This document shows positions 1 to 5,509 of a DNA stretch of 16,865 bases, piece by piece (position 1 is the first letter of the stretch; the number at the start of each line of letters is the position of its first letter). The notes beneath the pieces were generated by a model. That model searched no databases. It was not told the origin of the DNA and saw only the letters and a list, made by a program, of their open reading frames with translations. The DNA lies in NCBI GenBank assembly GCA_036172265.1, contig JASFBA010000033.1, positions 1 through 16,865 on the forward strand, read 5' to 3'. The translations under genes and the position numbers were made by a program. This DNA is from JASFBA01 sp036172265. Lineage in GTDB: Bacteria > Chloroflexota > Chloroflexia > DTKN01.

Positions 1-169
1 TCTGCTGGAGGCTGCCCCTTCGAGTCCCCTCCCCCCGTGTGGGGGAGGGCCAGGGTGGGGGGCCCCCGCTTTGGGGGAGGGCCCGAGTGGGGTCGGATAG
101 GCCGGCCTCGCTTCCGGCCGGCGGGCCGGGCCGCTCGGCCCAAGGCGTGTCCCGAAACGCCGGCCGGCC
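1..169. repeat. Repeat module A, copy 1
   Basis: The first 161 bases recur nearly unchanged 795 bases downstream at 796-956. The module starts with a C-run/G-run hairpin (28-50), passes a G-rich stretch (41-62), a GGCCGGCC octamer at 100-107, and ends in a conserved block around CTCGGCCCAAGGCGTGT. A shortened copy holding only the end block lies at 579-638. The window starts inside or at the edge of this copy. Confidence 0.85.
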
Positions 170-337
170 TTTTCGCAGAGGGCCGGCCACCGGCCGGCCC
201 CTACTCGCCCCCTGCACCCCCGTCGGGGGGTATGGCGTGCCCCCCGAAGCCCCCCGCAAAAAGGCGCTGCCGCCGACGTCAAAGTGTCCCCGTGCCCCGG
301 CCGGCCTTCGGTGGGCATCCGTCCTTATCCTCGTTCC
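170..337. repeat. Repeat module B, tandem copy 1
   Basis: This unit begins TTTTCGCAGAGGGCCGGCC. It contains a hairpin of C and G runs (CCCCCGTCGGGGGG), then a block of CCCCCCGAAGCCCCCCGC type, and ends in GGGCATCCGTCCTTATCC. The next unit (338-504) repeats it immediately with about 90 percent identity by eye and one single-base indel, giving a period of 167-168 bases. Confidence 0.85.
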
Positions 338-504
338 TTTTCGCAGAGGGCCGGCCGCCGGCCGGCCCCTACTCGCCCCCTGCACCCCCATCGGGGGGCA
401 TGGCATGCCCCCCGAAGCCCCCCGCAGAAAGGCGCTGCCGCCGGCCTCAAAGTGTCCCCGTGGCCCGGCCGAACCTGGTGGGCATCCGTCCTTATCCTCG
501 CTCC
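338..504. repeat. Repeat module B, tandem copy 2
   Basis: Direct tandem copy of 170-337. Differences are mostly C/T and G/A transitions. The C-run and G-run arms are kept while the bases between them vary. Confidence 0.85.
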
Positions 505-537
505 TGGGCGGGCGAGGCCCCGGCCGGGCCGAGTGTT

Positions 538-576
538 CCCCATCTCCCCTTAGGAGAGGGGGACAGGGGGTGAGGG
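538..576. repeat. Dispersed CCCTC/GAGGG hairpin element
   Basis: The segment has the form CCC-TCTCC-CCTTA-GGAGA-GGGGGACAGGGGGTGAGGG. A short stem (543-547 with 553-557) is followed by a G-rich tail. This layout resembles the intergenic hairpin repeats seen in many GC-rich bacterial genomes; assignment to that class is from memory of their general look, not from a search. Confidence 0.5.
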
Positions 577-651
577 CTTCGGCCGGCGGGCCGGGGCGCT
601 CGGCCCAAGGCGTGTCCCGAAACGCCGGCCGGCCCGTTTGTCGGGGGCTCT

Positions 652-780
652 GCCCCCTGCACCCCCGTCGGGGGGTATGGCATACCCCCCGAAGCCCCCC
701 GCAAAAAGGCGCTGCCGCCGGCTTCAAAGTGTCCCCGTGGCTCGGCCGCACCCGGTGGGCACCCGTCCTCATCTCCTATC
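652..780. repeat. Repeat module B, shortened copy 3
   Basis: This copy lacks the TTTTCGCAGAG start of the other B units. It keeps the CCCCCTGCACCCCCGTCGGG hairpin block, the CAAAAAGGCGCTGCCGCCGG block and the end motif (GGTGGGCACCCGTCC). It lies between a partial A copy (579-638) and a full A copy (796-956). Confidence 0.75.
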
Positions 781-795
781 CGGCGGGGCGGGCCT

Positions 796-956
796 TCTGC
801 TGGAGGCTGCCCCTTCGAGTCCCCTCCCCCCGTGTGGGGGAGGGCCAGGGTGGGGGGCCCCCGCTTTGGGGGAGGGCCCGAGTGGGGTCGGATAGGCCGG
901 CCTCGCTTCCGGCCGGCGGGCCGGGGCGCTCGGCCCAAGGCGTGTTCCGAAACGCC
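796..956. repeat. Repeat module A, copy 2
   Basis: Near-identical to positions 1-161 at an offset of exactly 795 bases. It ends 23 bases before an extended -10 promoter at 979-987, so the repeat array stops where a transcription unit begins. Confidence 0.85.
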
Positions 957-978
957 CCGGTTTGCATCTCCTACCCTT

Positions 979-987
979 TGGTATAAT
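979..987 (+). promoter_or_regulatory. Extended -10 promoter TGGTATAAT
   Basis: TATAAT at 982-987 is preceded by TGG, giving an extended -10. No -35 at normal distance is seen; TTGCAT at 962-967 is only 14 bases away. The same 13-mer TTTGGTATAATGG (977-989) lies in front of the IS transposase on the minus strand (16662-16674). A Shine-Dalgarno sequence AAGGAGG follows at 1004-1010. Confidence 0.6.
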
Positions 988-1014
988 GGACGCGGGTTTA
1001 CACAAGGAGGTACC

Positions 1015-1131
1015 GTAACCAACCGCAAGGCCCTGCCGGAGGAAATCGCGGCCTGGTTGGTTCGGTCAGCAGAGGCGACCCACCGGGTCGCCCCGTATGC
1101 CAAGGACGCCTACCCGCAAGAGGCGCCCTGA
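1015..1131 (+). pseudogene. Short reading frame with SD but no standard start codon
   Basis: A promoter (979-987) and AAGGAGG (1004-1010) lead into an open frame of 38 codons that would begin at GTA (1015-1017), where ATG, GTG or TTG is expected, and ends at TGA (1129-1131). The peptide reads VTNRKALPEEIAAW... and ends ...DAYPQEAP. It looks protein-like, with an acidic/hydrophobic helix stretch. I do not recognise it. An 8-bp perfect hairpin lies inside it (1074-1081 with 1085-1092, loop ACC). Its 3' end overlaps the convergent isomerase gene by 22 bases. It could be a gene with a decayed start, a small gene with a rare start, or a small RNA with a chance SD. Confidence 0.3.
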
Positions 1132-1958
1132 GGGGCCTGCCCGACCCAGGTCCGGCAGGTCTGAAGAGCCTGCCGGAGGGCGGAACGGAGGACCGGCCGG
1201 TTCCAGATGCGCAGTGCCACCGGGCTCAGTTCCAAGGTAATCAACTCGCTGTAGCCGTCCTGTCCCATCTCCCGTAAGAGGACCGGCAGCGGGAGCCTCC
1301 CCGTGCCCGGAAGGGCGTGCTGGCCGAAGATGGAGCGGGAGTAGGAAAAGCGATGCCACCAGCGCACCTCCTGCACATCGCTCAGGTGAACGTTGAGCAG
1401 GAGGGGGCGCACTTCCCGGTAGACGTCCAGGAGGGAAAAGGGGAGGGTACTGGCATGAGAGGTATCCAGGACGAGGCCGCAGCCGAGACGTCGGCCGGCT
1501 TCCAGCCAGGCCTCCGGGCAGTCCAGCAGGCCCAGCGGTTCTCCCGGCCGGCGGTTGCGGTTTTCCAGTGCTACGGAGATACCGCTGCCGGCCAGTCCCT
1601 CCTGAAGCACCTCCAGCCGGCGGTAGAAGCGGGTGAGCCGGGGATCAGCCCCACTACGGACGGCAGGGAAGTGCAGGACAACGATTCGACAGGCCGGCAG
1701 GCAGCGAGCCAGGCCGGCCAGCCGGCGCGTGGCCTCCAGAGGGCGTATCCAGCCGGGCAACGGGACCGTCGGCGGATGGAGGCTGGCCACAAGGAGGCCC
1801 GTCTCCTGGACCAGAGCCTGGATGCGCTCAGGAGAAACGGGGGTGAGCGTCGGAGAAAATTCCAGTCCGTCGAAACCGACTTCGTGGGCCAGATCAAGGA
1901 TCTGGGGAAAGGGGACGAAATAGAGGGAGGCAGTGGAAAGCAGAAACTGGAGAGACAT
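1110..1958 (-). CDS. Sugar phosphate isomerase/epimerase, TIM barrel
   Basis: This 282-aa protein looks like a member of the xylose isomerase-like TIM-barrel family (AP_endonuc_2 type). These enzymes bind a divalent metal and interconvert sugars or act on related small molecules in the cytoplasm. Barrel-strand motifs appear in order: FDGLEFSP near 29-36, VASLHPP near 57-63, ALEN with Glu132, LVLDTSH with Asp165 and His168, NVHLSDV with His191 and Asp194, His214, and TLELSP with Glu243. Those acidic and His residues are the expected metal and substrate ligands. Length is normal for the family. The ATG is at 1956-1958; only a weak purine stretch precedes it. The substrate cannot be told. Stand-alone gene, downstream of tRNA-Glu on the same strand. 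Confidence 0.85.
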   Translation of the reverse strand: MSLQFLLSTASLYFVPFPQILDLAHEVGFDGLEFSPTLTPVSPERIQALVQETGLLVASLHPPTVPLPGWIRPLEATRRLAGLARCLPACRIVVLHFPAVRSGADPRLTRFYRRLEVLQEGLAGSGISVALENRNRRPGEPLGLLDCPEAWLEAGRRLGCGLVLDTSHASTLPFSLLDVYREVRPLLLNVHLSDVQEVRWWHRFSYSRSIFGQHALPGTGRLPLPVLLREMGQDGYSELITLELSPVALRIWNRPVLRSALRQALQTCRTWVGQAPQGASCG

Positions 1959-2020
1959 CGTTCACTCTTATAAAACTCCCGAATTCCGCCTCAGGGCCGA
2001 GTGTGAAAAGCGACGCTCAA

Positions 2021-2094
2021 TAGCCCCAGGGGGATTCGAACCCCCGATCTCAGCCTTGAGAGGGCTGCGTCCTGGGCCACTAGACGATGGGGCC
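2021..2094 (-). tRNA. tRNA-Glu (anticodon CUC)
   Basis: The minus strand folds into a full cloverleaf of 74 nt. The acceptor stem is GGCCCCA with TGGGGCT, leaving a G1-U72 wobble and discriminator A. The D arm (GTCTAGTGGCCCAGGAC) is almost identical to that of E. coli tRNA-Glu. The anticodon stem CAGCC/GGCTG closes the loop CTCTCAA, with CUC at 2060-2058. The T arm is GGGGG-TTCGAAT-CCCCC. CCA is not encoded, so it must be added after transcription. It reads GAG codons. Confidence 0.95.
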
Positions 2095-2107
2095 GTAGTT
2101 GCTAGAT

Positions 2108-2136
2108 ATTATAGGGGGAACTTCCCCCTTTGTCAA
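2108..2136 (-). promoter_or_regulatory. Full-consensus sigma-70 promoter of tRNA-Glu
   Basis: On the minus strand TTGACA (2136-2131) and TATAAT (2113-2108) are both perfect and 17 bases apart. The tRNA starts 13 bases after the -10, so the 5' leader should be only about 6 nt. Nearly the whole spacer is a palindrome: AGGGGGAACTTCCCCCT at 2113-2129, symmetric about one central base. Confidence 0.92.
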
Positions 2137-2174
2137 ATAGGCTATCGAGAAAAATAGCCCTTCGGCCGAGTTTG

Positions 2175-2183
2175 TGGTAAAAT
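2175..2183 (+). promoter_or_regulatory. Extended -10 promoter for the 492-aa gene
   Basis: TGGTAAAAT matches the extended -10 form seen elsewhere in the window, with A in place of the third-position T. No clear -35 is present. It predicts a start near 2190 and a 5' leader of about 50 nt before the ATG at 2243. It sits about 40 bases from the divergent tRNA-Glu promoter. Confidence 0.5.
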
Positions 2184-2242
2184 AAAAGCAAGACCGAAAC
2201 GTATGGCCGGCCGACTTCTCCGGCCCGACGGATGGAGGACAG

Positions 2243-3721
2243 ATGTTCAAGGTCGAAACGCCGCTGGAACAATTGGAGGAAAAACTTCTCTCCTATGAGA
2301 ATTTCAAACGGGTCCTTCAGGAGTACCTGCAACGCCTGCTGACCTCGGATCAGGATACCCTGGCCGTGGTCTCGGAGATGCTCCGCGCCGTCAAGAGCCT
2401 CTCCGCCGCCCCACTCCTGGCCGAAACCCCGGTGGATATGCGCCGTGCCCTAGAACTGCGCACCGAAGCCCTGCGACGTTACGGGGGCATTGCCCGCGTG
2501 GAGGACGTCCCGGCCCCCGGCCTCCTCGATGGCGGCGTGATCAAGGTGGATGACCCCCAGATCTATGGCCTTTCCCTCATCAGCACATGGCTCGACTGCA
2601 TCATCTCCAACCCCGAACAAGGCCTGGATAGCCTGCGCAAGGTCTTTCTACGGGCCGCCGACCCGTGGAGCATCGAACTGAACCGCACCTTCCATGTGGA
2701 CCTGGGGCGCATCCAGCCCATCGGCAACCCCCAGGCTTGGTTTGCCGACCTCCTGCGCGGAGAAACGGTCTCCGGGCTACAACTGGCCCGGGTAACCAAT
2801 ATCGCCCAGGCATTGGGACTGGAAGCCCCGGTTCCCCTGGGAACACTTCCCCTCCCCGTCTGGCGGCGCATCCTGGAAAGCCGGCCGGTCTACGACCTCA
2901 CCGCCCGGTTTGGCCGGGCCGGCCGCGACACGGCCCGCGCCCGATTGGTGGCCTGGCTGCGCGACCGGGACAAAGAGCCGCCCTGCCTCTATCGCCTCGG
3001 TTTGGACCCTGCTCCGGCCCTCCCTACGCCTTCCACGCCCATCACCTTGGGCGAACTGCAGACGGCCTTGAACTGCACTTTGGTGACCCCTGTCCGCCTG
3101 GAGATGATCGAAAAGGCCGAACACCTCAGCGGCAGCGCCCCCTCCACCTTCTGCGCTTTCCTCCCCTTGGGAAGCCTGCCGGCTGCCTTCTCCCTGATAC
3201 TGAACCACCCGTCTGCCATCGTTATCCACGACCTCACCCCTGAACCCAACCCCTTCGCCCCCCGCCTCCTGCGCGTCGCCTCGGCAGAACGACCGCAGAC
3301 GGCTGTCCGCCTTTTCCGCCTTCACCTGCTTCCCCAGGGCGAGTGGCCCGGCCGGCAGGGATGGACTCGCATCTACCGCTTCCACGACCTCAGCGACATC
3401 GGGGTCATGACCTGCCCATCCGCGGCCTACCTCCAGGTCTCCCTGCGTGAAGAAGGCGATGATGAGGCCGAAGTTTACTTCCACCGCTGGGGAAAAAAGC
3501 GGGCCTCCCTGCGCATCTCGGCCCGCGATCTACGCCGAACGGCCCAGACCGGCACCCTGGTTCTCCTGGGCGCGGACGAGGAGATCGCCCGCGACCTTCT
3601 GGAGGCCCTGCAAGGCCTGATCGGGCCGGCCGCCCAGGAAATTCACCCTGTCCTCAGCCAGTTGGAATGCCAGGTGCGCTGGCGACCGCAACTGGGAGCG
3701 GAACTCTTCCACAGCGATTGA
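2243..3721 (+). CDS. Conserved-looking hypothetical protein, 492 aa
   Basis: I do not recognise this protein. It starts at ATG 2243 with GGAGG ten bases upstream. There is no signal peptide, membrane segment or known catalytic motif. The N-terminus (about 1-90) is predicted helical, with leucine-rich heptad-like stretches (LEEKLLSYENFKRVLQEYLQ). Residues about 100-250 are mixed. The C-terminal half has beta-rich segments (SAIVIHDL, TRIYRFHDL, AAYLQVSLREEGDDEAEVYFHR, GTLVLLGADEE), suggesting a globular domain. It seems cytoplasmic. The gene is monocistronic: a divergent tRNA lies upstream and a convergent gene begins 18 bases downstream. Codon use matches its neighbours, so recent transfer is not suggested. 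Confidence 0.75.
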   Translation: MFKVETPLEQLEEKLLSYENFKRVLQEYLQRLLTSDQDTLAVVSEMLRAVKSLSAAPLLAETPVDMRRALELRTEALRRYGGIARVEDVPAPGLLDGGVIKVDDPQIYGLSLISTWLDCIISNPEQGLDSLRKVFLRAADPWSIELNRTFHVDLGRIQPIGNPQAWFADLLRGETVSGLQLARVTNIAQALGLEAPVPLGTLPLPVWRRILESRPVYDLTARFGRAGRDTARARLVAWLRDRDKEPPCLYRLGLDPAPALPTPSTPITLGELQTALNCTLVTPVRLEMIEKAEHLSGSAPSTFCAFLPLGSLPAAFSLILNHPSAIVIHDLTPEPNPFAPRLLRVASAERPQTAVRLFRLHLLPQGEWPGRQGWTRIYRFHDLSDIGVMTCPSAAYLQVSLREEGDDEAEVYFHRWGKKRASLRISARDLRRTAQTGTLVLLGADEEIARDLLEALQGLIGPAAQEIHPVLSQLECQVRWRPQLGAELFHSD

Positions 3722-3739
3722 AGCCTCAACCCATCCCCT

Positions 3740-5386
3740 TCAGAACGGGTTGAAGAAAGAGTACACCACCCAGGACAGGGCGGCGATGCGCGGGTTGCCC
3801 TCGCGGTCGGTCAGCGAACCTGTCTCCCAGACAAAGATGCTCACCACATAGGTGCCGCCTGGGGAGAAGACGATGCCGGCGTCGGCCTTCATATCGGGAA
3901 TCCAGCCGCTCTTGTGGGCCACGGGGATGCCCTCCGGGATGCCGGCCACCAGGCGCTCTCGGTCCGCATTCTGGAGCATCAGTTCGATCATCGCCCGGCA
4001 TTCTTCCGCCGTGACCTCGCTGGGGAAGGTTTCTCGAATCGGCCCGCGGTCCAGGCTGCACTCGTAGATATAGGCGAGCAGGCGGCCCATATCCCGAGGG
4101 GTGGTTCGAAGGAGCGGATCGGCATCGGTAACCGGTTCCTGCCCCCAGGGAGCGGCACGTCCCGCCGGCCGGCTCCCGGTCGGCTCGACCCAGCCGTAGA
4201 TATCCCTCATCAAGGAGTTTTTCAACCCCAGCCGGCTCAGCATCTCGCTCATACGCCGGGCTCCCCGGATGCCGTCGCCCCCTCCAGCCAGGGCCAGCAA
4301 CCGGTTGGCCGCATCGTTATCGCTATAGACCATCATGGCCCACAGATCCTGCGCCACCGCTCCCCGGGGAGGAGCGTCGAGCACCTGATAAGTCTGGAGG
4401 AGGATGGCGATTTTGATCACGCTGGCTCCGGAGAAGATGACCCCATCGTGCACCCCGGTTTCCCGGCCGCTCTCCAGGTCCTGCACATAGACGCCCACCA
4501 CTCCAGGCATCCCATCCACCTGTTCTTGCAAGACTTCCTGCAAGAGCGCCATATCGGCCGGTGGAGCCGGCACCTCCTCCACCGGGAGCACAAGCGGCTC
4601 ACGCTTCCCTTCCTTCAGCGCTTCCTCTACCAGGGGGAGGGCGCTTTCCACCTCCAGACGCCGACCGGCACAGGGTGCCACAAAGGCCACCACCAGCACC
4701 CCCGGCGACCAAGTCGGCGTATGCACCCCCATCGCCTCCAGGATGGCTGTGTCCGTCAGCACGGCCGGCCGCAGCGGAAGCGCCTCCCGGTCGTAACGCC
4801 GGGCCAGAAGTTGGAGTTGCAGGCGGAGTTCTCGCTCGTTGAGTTGCACCTCGAGGGGCACATCTTTCCACTCCGGGGCTTCCCACCCCCCTCCGGGGGA
4901 TAGATAAATGCTCCCGGCCGGAGGATGGTTGGGAACCCTCTCCTCCACCTGGGCCAACGCCCGGTCCACGTCGGCCCGCAGGCCGACCGCGGCCGGGTCC
5001 AGAAGATAGGTCTCGCCACCCAGAAGCAGGGGCAACGGCCGGTAGAGAGGGGATAGGAGGTGTTTTTCCACAGCCGCCCGGGCTTCTTCCAGGGAAAGCC
5101 CACCCACCGGCAGGCCGGCTATGGAGAGGCCGGTCGGCAGCACCATCGGGCGCTCCGGCCGGAGCGGAAGTTCCGGCGCATCCAGTACGACGGCCCCTGT
5201 TCCGACCGTTCCTCCGGCCCCAGGGGCCATCTCCGGCGGCTCCGGCTGGCCCAATACCCCCAGAAAGAGCAAAAGGGCCAGGATCGCCAGGGGAACGGCC
5301 CCTCGGCTCAGGGCACTCATCCACACTTGCTCGACCGCATGCCATCCCGGGCGGGAAGAATCCACCCGGCCGTACCTTTGGGCCAT
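3740..5386 (-). CDS. Membrane-anchored serine hydrolase (class A beta-lactamase fold) with VanW-type N-domain
   Basis: This 548-aa protein has a membrane segment at about 30-46, so the rest should lie outside the membrane. Residues about 86-270 carry the two halves typical of PG_binding_4 (VanW-associated) domains, for example GLPVGGLSLEEARAAVEKHL. The C-terminal half is a class A beta-lactamase-like hydrolase: SVIK (nucleophile Ser322, Lys325), SDN at 355-357 and KSG at 492-494. I see no clear ExxLN omega-loop motif, so a peptidoglycan or peptide hydrolase role is as likely as antibiotic hydrolysis. The first ATG (5386) lies about 10 bases after a -10, which implies an almost leaderless mRNA. 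An alternative ATG at 5320 (residue 23) has only a weak SD. Confidence 0.85.
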   Translation of the reverse strand: MAQRYGRVDSSRPGWHAVEQVWMSALSRGAVPLAILALLLFLGVLGQPEPPEMAPGAGGTVGTGAVVLDAPELPLRPERPMVLPTGLSIAGLPVGGLSLEEARAAVEKHLLSPLYRPLPLLLGGETYLLDPAAVGLRADVDRALAQVEERVPNHPPAGSIYLSPGGGWEAPEWKDVPLEVQLNERELRLQLQLLARRYDREALPLRPAVLTDTAILEAMGVHTPTWSPGVLVVAFVAPCAGRRLEVESALPLVEEALKEGKREPLVLPVEEVPAPPADMALLQEVLQEQVDGMPGVVGVYVQDLESGRETGVHDGVIFSGASVIKIAILLQTYQVLDAPPRGAVAQDLWAMMVYSDNDAANRLLALAGGGDGIRGARRMSEMLSRLGLKNSLMRDIYGWVEPTGSRPAGRAAPWGQEPVTDADPLLRTTPRDMGRLLAYIYECSLDRGPIRETFPSEVTAEECRAMIELMLQNADRERLVAGIPEGIPVAHKSGWIPDMKADAGIVFSPGGTYVVSIFVWETGSLTDREGNPRIAALSWVVYSFFNPF

Positions 5387-5395
5387 AGTAAGCCC

Positions 5396-5424
5396 AGTAT
5401 AGCCCAGTTAGACCTTCCTGTCAA
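5396..5424 (-). promoter_or_regulatory. Sigma-70 promoter of the serine hydrolase gene
   Basis: On the minus strand TTGACA (5424-5419) and TATACT (5401-5396) are 17 bases apart. Transcription should start near 5389, a few bases before the ATG at 5386. The two -35 boxes of this promoter and the miaB promoter are separated by only two bases. Confidence 0.8.
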
Positions 5425-5426
5425 AG

Positions 5427-5455
5427 TTGCGCATCCGGAGAAGGTGCGGTATAAT
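5427..5455 (+). promoter_or_regulatory. Sigma-70 promoter of the miaB operon
   Basis: TTGCGC (5427-5432) and TATAAT (5450-5455) are 17 bases apart. The predicted start near 5462 gives a leader of about 48 nt, with GGAGGGGA (5496-5503) ahead of the miaB ATG. It lies back to back with the divergent promoter at 5396-5424. Confidence 0.75.
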
Positions 5456-5509
5456 GCCGGCCGGCTTCGGGCCACTTTCCTCGGAACGTCGGCCCGGAGG
5501 GGAAAGCCG

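Larger units (their letters stand above)
1..956. repeat. Mosaic GC-rich repeat region, non-coding
   Basis: This stretch of almost 1 kb holds no credible gene. Two modules recur. Module A (about 160 bp) is at 1-169 and 796-956, with a partial copy at 579-638. Module B (about 167 bp) is at 170-337 and 338-504 in direct tandem, with a shortened copy at 652-780. A dispersed hairpin-type element lies at 538-576. Copies differ by scattered substitutions and one-base indels, so reading frames shift between copies and no amino acid sequence is conserved; this argues against coding. C and G runs of five to seven bases are dense. Long open frames cross the region only because stop codons are rare at this GC content. 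Confidence 0.85.

Noticed and set aside
170..504. CRISPR array
   Set aside because: Repeat units are about 167 bases and tandem with no unique spacers; no cas genes are present.
39..986. Long plus-strand open frame (315 codons) and overlapping frames over the repeat region
   Set aside because: The peptide only echoes the DNA repeats in shifting frames; no start/SD, no domain, and indels between copies break frame conservation.
962..987. TTGCAT as a -35 for the promoter at 982
   Set aside because: The spacer would be only 14 bases; the extended -10 explains the site better.
1317..1973. Plus-strand frame opposite the sugar isomerase
   Set aside because: Shadow of a well-supported minus-strand gene with clear family motifs.
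3726..3753. Possible bidirectional terminator (TCAACCC/GGGTTGA) between convergent genes
   Set aside because: Seven-bp stem with a 14-base loop and no T tract on either strand; too weak to call.
3914..4903. 329-codon plus-strand frame opposite the serine hydrolase
   Set aside because: His/Pro/Arg-rich shadow peptide with no motif; the minus-strand protein has SxxK, SDN and KSG.
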